From Streptomyces camponoticapitis (lineage in GTDB: Bacteria; Actinomycetota; Actinomycetes; Streptomycetales; Streptomycetaceae): 64,000 nucleotides of DNA. Location of the stretch: NCBI RefSeq assembly GCF_014646115.1, contig NZ_BMMV01000025.1:18831-82830 (forward strand), in the 5' to 3' direction. Both the position numbers and the translations under genes were made by a program. Numbering within the stretch: position 1 is the first letter of the stretch; the number at the start of each line of letters is the position of its first letter. The notes below the pieces were generated by a model. That model saw only the letters and a program-made list of their open reading frames with translations. It did no database searches and was not told the origin of the DNA. This document shows positions 16,397 to 24,259 of the stretch, in pieces.

Positions 16397-17370
16397 TCGC
16401 CGCCGAACGCCTCGCTGCTGCACCGGTGGTCTCCCGGCCCCATCTGTCGGCCGAACAGCAGGCCGAGAAGTTCCCGCCGCGTCCCGTTCCAGCACACTGG
16501 TCTGCCGCCGGGATGGACCGCGACGGAGTACTGCGGACGTGGGGCGAGGCGACGCCGCGGCAGGAGGATTCTCGCAACCACGACTTCCGTCGGCGCGGCC
16601 TGATGCTGATGCTGGACTGGTTGCAGGAACAACCGGGCCGGACCTGGCACCAGCGCTGGCACGCCAGCGGCGCCGATGCAGCTGGTGAGCGGTGGGCCGA
16701 CGGCCCGGCGTGCCGGCTGGAGCGGCACGCCAAGTTCTCGCGGACCCGGCTGGAGACCATGACCAGCTCCCTGGTCGTCATGGTCGGTGCCGACGTCATC
16801 CGGCCCTTGCTGGGCTGGTTGCTCACCGGGGGCAGGAAGCGCAAACTCGCCCGGAAGATGATCCGCTCCCGCGACGCCGACGGCTTCGCCCGGCTGGACA
16901 ATTTCTGCCAGGCCGATCCCGGGATCAGCGACATGGCCCGCCCGCCGCCTTGTTCCGCACCACAGTCATCATCGCCGCCAAGGGCGGGACGGTGGCCAAC
17001 ATCGTGGTGGGGGACCTACTGGACGCTCTGGCAGTCGAGGCAGTTGCGTGGAAGCCGGCGCTCCGGCTCGGCGACGTTCCGGGCGCTGCGCGAGACCGGC
17101 GTCTTCGGCGCCGGCGTCCCTACGCTGCGGGAGATCCAAAGCATCGGCCAGCGTCCAGTCGAGGAGCTCGTCGACCGCTATCCGATCGCCTGCCGTCCGA
17201 TCCGCGATCTGCTGGTGGAGTACCTCAAGGAACGACAGCCCGCCCTGGACTACGGCACCCTACGCGGGCACACCTACCAGCTGACCAAGTGCTTCTGGCA
17301 GGACCTGGAACTGCACCATCCCGGCATCGACTCGCTGCGTCTCGCCGCCGACGTCGCCGCCACCTGGAGA
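16393..17370 (+). pseudogene. Large tyrosine recombinase/integrase, N-terminal part, frameshifted
   Basis: The N-terminal half of an ~800-residue actinobacterial site-specific integrase. It starts at GTG 16393 (AERLAAAPVVSRPHLSAEQ) and reads through WHQRWHASGADAAGERWADG and IRPLLGWLLTGGRKRKLARK. Near 16940 the homology moves to another frame (LFRTTVIIAAKGGTVANIVV), and near 17045 it returns (SGSATFRALRETGVFGAGVP, VDRYPIACRPIRDLLVEYLK). It ends about 17370, before the catalytic R...HxxR...Y domain. The two compensating indels plus the truncation make it inactive. Family recognition is from memory. Confidence 0.6.
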
Positions 17371-17613
17371 CGACCACACCCCCGAGCAGATGCTCCGCCT
17401 GCGGCACAGGAATATGACGCACGTGTTCATCGGATGGGACTGGTTGCCCGAGACTCGCCGGAAGCTTCGACCCCGACCCGGCGGCCGGCCGGGTCACCAA
17501 CGCCGCCCGTCGCTACTAACAGGGTCGGCAAACCGGGCCCCGGGCCCGTACTCGCCGACAGCCCGTCGATCTTCCCAGCGCGCAATGACATCGGCGCCCT
17601 CCTTCCAAACACA

Positions 17614-17654
17614 ACGTTGGCCTTCACGACCCCAACGGTCACGAAGGCCAACGT
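17614..17654. repeat. Long inverted repeat (hairpin)
   Basis: ACGTTGGCCTTC pairs perfectly with GAAGGCCAACGT across 17 bases; allowing two mismatches, pairing continues inward. No run of T follows, so it may be a protein-binding dyad or the trace of a mobile-element end rather than a terminator. Confidence 0.5.
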
Positions 17655-17752
17655 CATGCTTGCCCCCCCAAATTCGCCAACAGTGTCAGTTAGCGCGGGG
17701 AAACCCCTTGCCCCCATGGGAGACGAATGGGAGAAGGATCTTGCCCATGAGG

Positions 17753-17788
17753 GCTAACTAAAGCTAACTAAGGCTAACTAGAGCTAGA
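17753..17788. repeat. Iteron-like tandem repeats, GCTAACTA
   Basis: GCTAACTA occurs at 17753, 17763 and 17773, followed by a partial GCTAGA at 17783: an exact 10-bp period, or one DNA turn per unit. An inverted copy (CAGTTAGC) lies at 17687-17694. The low-GC repeats stand out from their surroundings and resemble an operator array or plasmid iterons. Confidence 0.6.
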
Positions 17789-18093
17789 TTCTCATGGCGG
17801 AGTTCAGCAGATAAGCCGCTGACCAGCGACTTTCTGGGTCACACCGTTAATCCAGACGATCACGGTTCCCCCTCTTCCGTAGCCCCATGTGGATTGCCCG
17901 CAACACCCGGCAGTGGAAACACGTGGCCGATTCCGGCTGCCCCGTCGACACTCGGCTGTTGCTGGTTCGTGGCCTTTTCGCCACCTCTTGCGCGGGCCCC
18001 GGCGCGTCCTGTCCCGCGGAACGTTTTCAGCCGGGGCCGTAACACACGCGGACAGAAGGTCGTTGGAGACGGATGTGACCGAGGGGGTTCGCC

Positions 18094-18270
18094 ATGCACC
18101 GTGACGTACTGGAGAGGTTCCCGGCGGGGGATCCGCGAGGGAGCTGGCGCGCCGAGGAGTTCGCGCGGGCGCGCCGGGACGAGGGCACCCCCGCCGAGGT
18201 GGTGATGGACCTGGAGTCGGACCACTTCCTGGTGGTGGTGCCCCAACAGGCCCGGGAATCCGCCTCCTGA
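18094..18270 (+). CDS. Small conserved Streptomyces protein, hypothetical
   Basis: A 58-residue acidic soluble protein from ATG 18094, well placed after GAGGGGG. The sequence MHRDVLERFPAGDPRGSW, then PAEVVMDLESDHFLVVV, resembles short conserved hypothetical proteins of Streptomyces. The C-terminal half reads like alternating beta strands. It ends 25 bases before the convergent permease gene. Function unknown. Confidence 0.55.
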   Translation: MHRDVLERFPAGDPRGSWRAEEFARARRDEGTPAEVVMDLESDHFLVVVPQQARESAS

Positions 18271-18295
18271 GGGAGCCGCTTCGGGGCCCCGGCTC

Positions 18296-19249
18296 TCAGC
18301 CCTTGCTGGATCCGAGGGTGAGACCGGCGATGAAGTGTCGCTGGAGCAGCAGGAAGACGATGATCGTCGGCAGCGCCACGATGATGGAGCCCGCGGCCAA
18401 CAGGTTGTAGTCGGTGAAGAATTGACCGCGAAGATTGTTGAGCGCCGAGGTCACCGGCAGTTTGTCGCCGTCGGAGATGAAGACCAGCGCCCACAGGAAG
18501 TCGTTGTACATCCAGGTGAACTGGAGCGTGCCGAGGGCCGCGAGGGCCGGCCGGCACAGCGGCAGGGTGATCCGCCAGTACTGCGCCCAGACGCCCGCGC
18601 CGTCGACGATCGCCGCCTCCAGGATCTCGATCGGCAGCGTCCGCATGAAGTTGGCCAGGACGAAGACGCAGAAGCCCATCTGGAAGCCGACCTGGACGGC
18701 GACGACGGCCCAGTACGAGTCGTACATCGTCATCGAGTCGGACATCCAGTACGGCAGCGGGATGCGGTTGAACAGCACGTACAGCGGCGTGATGATCACC
18801 TGCTGCGGCAGCAGATTGCCCGCCGTGAACAGCATCAGCAGCACGATCGATCCGCGCATCCTCAGCCGTGCCACGGCGAAGGCGACGAACGAGGCGAGGA
18901 AGAGCGCGAGCAGCACTCCCGGGACGGCGATGAGCAGCGTGTTGACGAAGTACTTCGTCATCCCGGAATCGGTGAACGCCTGCCGGTAGTAGTCGAAGGA
19001 CAGCCTGTCGGGCAGTGAGAAGTAGCCGCGCTCGGCCGTCTCGTCGTACGGCCTGAGCGAGGCGTACGCGGCCAGCAGCAGCGGCGCGAGGAACCCCAGC
19101 GAGACGGCCATCAGGAAGGCGTGCACCCCGAACCGCCCGGGGGTGAGGCGACGCCGGCGGGCGGACGGCCGCGAGGACGCGGGAGCGCCGGGGGTGGCGG
19201 GTGTGGGCGCGGGCGGGCCCGGGGTCGCGGTGTCGGCGTGCACGCTCAT
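18296..19249 (-). CDS. Sugar ABC transporter permease (MalG type)
   Basis: A 317-residue inner-membrane permease of a carbohydrate importer (CUT1). A proline-rich cytoplasmic N-terminus of about 40 residues is followed by six helices; the EAA loop that docks the ATPase reads EAAIVDGAGVWAQYWRITLP. The C-terminus RHFIAGLTLGSSKG is typical of MalG-like subunits. The ATG at 19249 overlaps the stop of the other permease gene (ATGA). The locus has no ATPase gene; Streptomyces importers of this type usually use the shared ATPase MsiK. Confidence 0.9.
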   Translation of the reverse strand: MSVHADTATPGPPAPTPATPGAPASSRPSARRRRLTPGRFGVHAFLMAVSLGFLAPLLLAAYASLRPYDETAERGYFSLPDRLSFDYYRQAFTDSGMTKYFVNTLLIAVPGVLLALFLASFVAFAVARLRMRGSIVLLMLFTAGNLLPQQVIITPLYVLFNRIPLPYWMSDSMTMYDSYWAVVAVQVGFQMGFCVFVLANFMRTLPIEILEAAIVDGAGVWAQYWRITLPLCRPALAALGTLQFTWMYNDFLWALVFISDGDKLPVTSALNNLRGQFFTDYNLLAAGSIIVALPTIIVFLLLQRHFIAGLTLGSSKG

Positions 19250-20160
19250 CGGGTCTTCTCCCCTCGGATCTCCTGGACCAGATACGTCACGACGAAGCCC
19301 ATGGAGACGACGAGCAGCACGACGGCGATCGCCGATCCGAAGCCGATCCGGCTCGCCTCTCCGATGATGTTGTCCGTGACGAGCACCGAGAGCAGTTCGA
19401 GGCCGTTTCTGCCCTTGTTGACGGCGTAGACGATGTCGAAGGCGCGCAGCCCCTCGATGACGGTGATCACGCCGACGATGACATTCACCGGACGCATGGT
19501 GGGGAAGACCACCCGGAAGAATGTCTGAGTCTCGCTCGCGCCGTCGATGGCCGCGGCCTCCTTGAGAGAGGCGTCGACAGCCTTGAGTCCGGCCAGATAG
19601 AGGATCATCACATAGCCGGTGTGCCGCCAGGCGGCGGCCAGCAGGACCATCCAGATGTTGAGGTCCGGGTCGCCGAGCCAGTCCGTGGGATTCTCCGTGT
19701 CGCCGAGGATCGCGTTGAGCGCGCCCTGGTCGCGGGAGAAGACGAGTTGGGCGATGAAGCCGACGACGGCGAGCGAGAGCACCACCGGCAGATAGATCGT
19801 CGACTGGTAGAAGCGGCTGAAGCGCACACCCCGGTCGATGAGGACGGCGAGGAACAGTCCGAAGGGCGTGGCGACCAGTCCGAGGAAGCCCAGCCACAGG
19901 AGGTTGTGCTGGACGGCGGGCCAGAACTGCGGGTAGTTGGTGAACAGGTTCTCGTAGTTCTCCGTACCGACCCACTCGATGTCGCTGATCCCGTCCCAGC
20001 TGGAGAAGGACAGCACGATCGAGGCGACGGTCGGGCCCCACACGATGACGAGATCGAGCAGGAGAGGTACTCCCAGCAGCACGCACAGGACGGCACGGTC
20101 CCGGGCGGAGAACCGCCGGGGGCCGCGCCGCCGGGTGCGACGCGTCGTGAAGAACGCCAC
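19246..20160 (-). CDS. Sugar ABC transporter permease (MalF type)
   Basis: A 304-residue permease with a basic N-terminus (TTRRTRRRGPRR) and six helices. The EAA loop reads EAAAIDGASETQTFFRVVFP. It is the middle gene of the lipoprotein-permease-permease operon; its end overlaps the next permease by 4 bases, while 84 bases separate it from the lipoprotein gene. Confidence 0.9.
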   Translation of the reverse strand: MAFFTTRRTRRRGPRRFSARDRAVLCVLLGVPLLLDLVIVWGPTVASIVLSFSSWDGISDIEWVGTENYENLFTNYPQFWPAVQHNLLWLGFLGLVATPFGLFLAVLIDRGVRFSRFYQSTIYLPVVLSLAVVGFIAQLVFSRDQGALNAILGDTENPTDWLGDPDLNIWMVLLAAAWRHTGYVMILYLAGLKAVDASLKEAAAIDGASETQTFFRVVFPTMRPVNVIVGVITVIEGLRAFDIVYAVNKGRNGLELLSVLVTDNIIGEASRIGFGSAIAVVLLVVSMGFVVTYLVQEIRGEKTR

Positions 20161-20244
20161 GGATCAGAGCTCCCGGTCGGAGTCGGCGGGCACGAGGGGG
20201 GGCGGGCGTGGGGAGCAGCGGCGGGCGGGTGCTGTCCGGGAGGC

Positions 20245-21603
20245 TCAGCTGCCGGCGTCGGACGCGAAGAGCGTCTTCTTCTGCCGCTCGATCCCGTTGA
20301 CCAGTCCGTCCACGTCGTCCGGCTCGTTGATGAAGCTCTGGATGGCCTGGATCATCACCGTGGAGGCGAAGTCGGGCCGGGTGTCGCGGTCCATGAACTG
20401 CGATATCTGCTTCGAGCCCGCGATCAGGTCCACCGCCTTCTTCTGCAGCGGTGAGTACTTGGAGATGTCGGCGTCCTCACTGACCGCGACGTTGTTGGGG
20501 TCACCGGCGAGATAGACGTCCTCGGCCCTGCCGGTGGCCAGCCAGGACAGCAGATCCCTGGCGCTCTCCATGGTCTGGTCGTTCTTCAGACTCTTGGAGT
20601 TCTTCGCCAGCAGGAATCCGTCGATGGGCGCCTCGACCGCGTCCTGGCCGTGCTCCGGGTTGATCTCGGGGAAGGCGAAGAAGTCGATGTCGTCCTGCTC
20701 GTCCTCGGGGAACTGCTGGCCGGGGTGCGGCAGTCCGAAGACGGCCATTCCCGTCTCGCCCTTCTGGAGGCTGGTCGCCGCCTCCTGCCAGGTACGGCCG
20801 TTGGCGCCCGGCTGGCAGTAGGGCAGGATGCTCCGCCAGGTGTCGAAGACGTCCTTGACGCGCCTGTCGGTCCAGGCTTCCTCGCCCGCCATCAGCGACT
20901 TGTGGAACTCGTAACCGTTGGTGCGCATGTTGATGTAGTCGAAGGTGCCCATCGCGGGCCAGCCGTCCTTGTCGCAGAACGCGATCGGGGTCAGCTTGTC
21001 CTTCCGCATCCGCTTGGCGAGCGCGAGATACTCGTCCAGGGTGCGCGGCGCCTCGTAGCCGCGCTCCTCGAAGACGCTCTTCCGGTGGAAGACCGCCCAC
21101 GGGTAGTAGTAGTACGGCGTGAGGTACTGCTTGTCGTCCGAGCCGGTCGACTGGGCTTTCAGCGCCTCGGAGAAGCCGGTGTAGTCGCCCCACAGGTCGC
21201 TGATGTCGTGCAGCAGCCCCTTCTCGGCGAAGAACTGCATCCGGTAGCCGGCGAACCACATGAAGACGTCGTCCGGCTTGCTCTGCAGATAGCGGCTGAT
21301 GTTCTCCTGGAAGCTGTTGTGGTCAACGGTGTTGACGTCGACCTTCCGCTTCTCCTGGGACTGTTTCTCGTACGCCGCGAAGGCCTGCGCGAACGCCTTC
21401 TTCGGGACCGGATCGGAGGCGTTCGAGCCCATCGTGACGGTCTTTCCGTCACCGCCGGGGCCGCCGCCGCACGCGGCGAGCAGCGACGGCAGTGCGATCG
21501 CACCCGCCCCGGCCGCCGCACCACGCAGTAGATTTCGCCGGGAGATCCGGTGCCCGGCCAGACTCGCCGGTACCACCGAACCGTTGAACGGAGACTGAGA
21601 CAT
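20245..21603 (-). CDS. Sugar-binding lipoprotein of an ABC importer
   Basis: A 452-residue extracellular solute-binding protein (family 1). I chose ATG 21603 (MSQSPFNGSVVP), preceded by GAGGAGGGG. The signal has a twin-arginine motif (RISRRNLLRG) and a lipobox LLAAC, so it is exported folded by Tat and then lipid-anchored. The mature part is rich in aromatic residues (WWHW-like sugar-stacking is not obvious, but WFAGYRMQFF and YYYYPWAVFH are). The ligand is unknown; a ROK sugar kinase and a LacI regulator nearby indicate a carbohydrate. Confidence 0.88.
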   Translation of the reverse strand: MSQSPFNGSVVPASLAGHRISRRNLLRGAAAGAGAIALPSLLAACGGGPGGDGKTVTMGSNASDPVPKKAFAQAFAAYEKQSQEKRKVDVNTVDHNSFQENISRYLQSKPDDVFMWFAGYRMQFFAEKGLLHDISDLWGDYTGFSEALKAQSTGSDDKQYLTPYYYYPWAVFHRKSVFEERGYEAPRTLDEYLALAKRMRKDKLTPIAFCDKDGWPAMGTFDYINMRTNGYEFHKSLMAGEEAWTDRRVKDVFDTWRSILPYCQPGANGRTWQEAATSLQKGETGMAVFGLPHPGQQFPEDEQDDIDFFAFPEINPEHGQDAVEAPIDGFLLAKNSKSLKNDQTMESARDLLSWLATGRAEDVYLAGDPNNVAVSEDADISKYSPLQKKAVDLIAGSKQISQFMDRDTRPDFASTVMIQAIQSFINEPDDVDGLVNGIERQKKTLFASDAGS

Positions 21604-21652
21604 GTCCCCCTCCTCAGGGGTGCAACCCAACACAACCGAACGCGAGGGTTGG

Positions 21653-21681
21653 ATCTCACTCCCCTGAGAGGGAGTCGTCAA
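21653..21681 (-). promoter_or_regulatory. Candidate promoter of the first importer operon
   Basis: On the minus strand: TTGACG (21681-21676), a 17-base spacer, then TGAGAT (21658-21653). The spacer contains the inverted repeat ACTCCC...GGGAGT, a possible operator. It lies about 50 bases upstream of the lipoprotein start. Confidence 0.4.
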
Positions 21682-21807
21682 GGGTTCTGACGGGATACCG
21701 AACAACCGTTACCCGGTCTTACGCAACAGAGCCGAACAGGCTCAACCGCAAACGCGCGCAATGCCACAAACGCGAAGACAGGTACACCGAAGGGGATTTG
21801 ACGGCCC

Positions 21808-21869
21808 GTCGAGTCGCCTCACGCGACCTCCGCCCATTCGCCGGGACGGTCGCGTGAGGGCGACTCGAC
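21808..21869 (-). terminator. Terminator after the ROK kinase gene
   Basis: An almost perfect inverted repeat (GTCGAGTCGCC-TCACGCGACC with its complement, one base unpaired, arms of 21 and 22) around a 19-base loop. It lies just past the kinase stop on the minus strand and upstream of the importer promoter, separating the two transcription units. Confidence 0.7.
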
Positions 21870-21886
21870 GTTTGTCTGACGGGTCG

Positions 21887-22870
21887 TCAGAGACTTGTCG
21901 GCGCGGTCATGGCCGAGTGGTTGTTGCTCGAAGGGGCAGGCCCGCGCCCCAGCGCGGCGGCCGCCGCCGCGCCCACCAGACCCGCGTTCGTGCCGGTCAA
22001 CGCCGGTGCCACGGTGAGGTTCTGGACGAACGAGAGCGTCGCGTACTCACGCAGCGAACGGCGCAGCGGCAGGAAGAGCACATCTCCCGCGTTCGCCACT
22101 CCCCCGCCGACGACCGCGATCCCGATCTCCACGAGCGTCGCCGTCGCGGCGATCCCCGCGGCCAGGGCCTGCGCGGCCCGCTCGAACGAGGCGATGGCGA
22201 CGGCGTCGCCCGCGCGCGCCGCCGCGGCGACGGCGGCAGCCGAGGTGTCACCGTCCTTGCCCGGTCGCCAGCCGCCCTCCAGGGCGCGACGGGCGATGTT
22301 GGGACCGCTGGCGATGCGTTCGACGCAGCCGCGTCCGCCGCACGGGCAGAGGTCGCCGTCGAGATCCACGCTGATGTGGCCGATATGGCCGGCGTTCCCC
22401 GAGGGGCCCGGGTGGAGCTTGCCGCCGAGCACCAGACCGCCGCCGACGCCGGTGGAGACGACCATGCACAGGGCGTTGTCGTAGCCGCGGGCCGCGCCCT
22501 GCCAGTGCTCCGCCGCCGTCATGGCGACGCCGTCGCCCACCAGCGTCACCGGCAGCCCGCTGGTGGCTTGCCGGACCCGCTCGACCAGGGGGAATCCGCG
22601 CCAGCCGGGCACGTTCACCGGGCTGACGGTGCCGGCCGCCGCGTCCACGGGCCCGGCGCTGCCGATGCCGACAGCTGTTGTACGCGCCCAGAGGGGCGAG
22701 GCGCCGATCTCCTCCAGCACCTCCGTGACCGCGCGCATCACCGACTCGCCCTCCTCGGTCGCCGGGGTCGGCCGGCGGGACCGTACGAGGATCCTCCCGT
22801 CACCGTCCACCAACGCTCCGGCGATCTTGGTACCGCCGATGTCGAGAGCGGCGACTAGCTCGGTATGCAT
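21887..22870 (-). CDS. ROK-family sugar kinase (glucokinase-like)
   Basis: A 327-residue cytoplasmic sugar kinase. ATP-binding motif DIGGTKIAGALVDGDGR near the N-terminus (no helix-turn-helix, so a kinase rather than a repressor); VGDGVAMTAAEHW with the catalytic Asp; STGVGGGLVLGGK; sugar and zinc site GHIGHISVD; and the zinc cluster CPCGGRGCVE. I chose ATG 22870 because family members start just before the DIGGT strand and GGAG lies 13 bases upstream. It probably phosphorylates a sugar brought in by the adjoining importer. Confidence 0.88.
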   Translation of the reverse strand: MHTELVAALDIGGTKIAGALVDGDGRILVRSRRPTPATEEGESVMRAVTEVLEEIGASPLWARTTAVGIGSAGPVDAAAGTVSPVNVPGWRGFPLVERVRQATSGLPVTLVGDGVAMTAAEHWQGAARGYDNALCMVVSTGVGGGLVLGGKLHPGPSGNAGHIGHISVDLDGDLCPCGGRGCVERIASGPNIARRALEGGWRPGKDGDTSAAAVAAAARAGDAVAIASFERAAQALAAGIAATATLVEIGIAVVGGGVANAGDVLFLPLRRSLREYATLSFVQNLTVAPALTGTNAGLVGAAAAAALGRGPAPSSNNHSAMTAPTSL

Positions 22871-22967
22871 CAGTGTCGGATCTCCAGTGGACGAGAGGGT
22901 CCCCGCGGGTGGGGGTTGTGGGGACGCGCGGGGACCTGCGGGTTCATGGAACAGTCTCCATTCACCT

Positions 22968-22979
22968 GACAACGTTGTC
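22968..22979. promoter_or_regulatory. Palindromic LacI-type operator
   Basis: A perfect 12-bp palindrome, GACAACGTTGTC, with the central CG typical of LacI-family operators, between the divergent kinase and lacI-type genes. It is about 65 bases upstream of the regulator start and 100 bases upstream of the kinase start. Confidence 0.65.
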
Positions 22980-23041
22980 CAGGGCCTATGCTCAACGCCA
23001 CAAGTCTTGAACACAACCGAACGACGACAGGACAGCGCACA

Positions 23042-24085
23042 GTGGCCGACACCGCCCGTCACTCCGAGCCCCGCTACGGTAATCGGCCCACCATGAAAGA
23101 TGTGGCAGCCCGGGCCGGTGTCGGGCTCAAGACGGTGTCCCGAGTGGTCAACGCGGAGCCCGGAGTGACGCCGGACACCGAGCGGCGCGTCCAGGAGGCC
23201 ATCGACGCGCTGGGCTTCCGCCGCAACGACTCGGCGCGCGTCCTGCGCAAGGGCCGTACCGCCAGCATCGGTCTGGTGCTGGAAGATCTCGCCGACCCGT
23301 TCTACGGCCCGCTGAACCGCGCGGTCGAAGAGGTCGCGCGCTCCCACGGCGCGCTGTTGATCAACGGGTCGAGCGCCGAGGACCCGGACCGCGAGCAGGA
23401 GTTGGTGCTCGCCCTCTGCGCGCGCCGCGTGGACGGCCTGATCATCATTCCCGCCGGCCATGACCACCGTTATCTGGAGCCGGAGATCAAGGCCGGGGTC
23501 GCGACGGTCTTCGTCGACCGCCCCGCCGGGAAGATCGACGCGGACGCCGTACTCTCCGACAGCTTCGGCGGCGCCCGTTCGGGCACGGCCCATCTGGTCG
23601 CGCACGGGCACCGGCGGATCGGCTTCATCGGTGACCAGCCCCGGATCCACACGGCGGTGGAGCGCCTGCGCGGCTACCGGGCCGCGATGGCGCACGCCGG
23701 CCTGCCGGTGGACGACTCCTGGGTGTCGCTGGGCACGACCGCTCCGGACCGCGTGCACGAGGCCGTCGTGTCGATGCTGAAGGCCCCCGAGCCGGTCACG
23801 GCGATCCTCACCGGCAACAACCGTGTCACCGTCACGGTCGTACGGGCCCTCGCCGCGCACGACCGGCCCGTCGCCCTCGTCGGCTTCGACGACATCGAAC
23901 TGGCCGACCTGCTGGACCCCGGGGTCACCGTCATCGCGCAGGACGCGGCCACTCTCGGGCGTACGGCCGCGGAGCGGCTGTTCCGCCGCCTGGACGGGGC
24001 TGCCGACGCCCCTAACCAGGTGGTGGTGCCGACCAGGCTGATCGCACGCGGCTCGGGCGAACTGCCGCCGTCGGCAGACCGGTAG
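23042..24085 (+). CDS. LacI-family transcriptional regulator
   Basis: A 347-residue repressor. The DNA-binding domain (about residues 18-65) reads TMKDVAARAGVGLKTVSRVV and NAEPGVTPDTERRV; the hinge helix follows (RNDSARVLRKGRT). The C-terminal periplasmic-binding-like domain has GLIIIPAGHDH and VALVGFDDIELADLLDPGVT. I chose GTG 23042, with GGAC upstream; the frame also allows ATG 22988, but that would cover the operator's flank. Divergent from the ROK kinase, it probably controls the kinase and importer units and is released by a sugar or sugar phosphate. Confidence 0.88.
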   Translation: MADTARHSEPRYGNRPTMKDVAARAGVGLKTVSRVVNAEPGVTPDTERRVQEAIDALGFRRNDSARVLRKGRTASIGLVLEDLADPFYGPLNRAVEEVARSHGALLINGSSAEDPDREQELVLALCARRVDGLIIIPAGHDHRYLEPEIKAGVATVFVDRPAGKIDADAVLSDSFGGARSGTAHLVAHGHRRIGFIGDQPRIHTAVERLRGYRAAMAHAGLPVDDSWVSLGTTAPDRVHEAVVSMLKAPEPVTAILTGNNRVTVTVVRALAAHDRPVALVGFDDIELADLLDPGVTVIAQDAATLGRTAAERLFRRLDGAADAPNQVVVPTRLIARGSGELPPSADR

Positions 24086-24259
24086 GCCCGGCAGCGGCTG
24101 GTCGTTGTCGCCGCCCGAGAGACAGACGTCGCTGACGAAGACCCTCGTGTTGCCCCTGTCGTCGGTCCCGGCCACGCGACAGCGGTCGACGACTGCCTGA
24201 GGGACGGCGGTCGCGGGTGGGGCGGGCCGGGTGCGTACGGCGGTCGGAGCGGTCCGGCC

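Larger units (their letters stand above)
17371..18093. other. Gene-free stretch with repeats
   Basis: No convincing gene. One frame ends in SFDPDPAAGRVTNAARRY, which looks like a protein C-terminus but has no connected start. The stretch also contains a 12-bp perfect hairpin (17614-17654) and 10-bp-period tandem repeats (17753-17788). The last ~200 bases lead into the small gene at 18094. Confidence 0.4.

Noticed and set aside
24086..24255. A minus-strand frame reading TDDRGNTRVFVSDVCLSGGD between the LacI and DUF6986 genes
   Set aside because: It looks protein-like for about 30 residues but has no ribosome binding site, runs antisense into the LacI gene and shows no family match.
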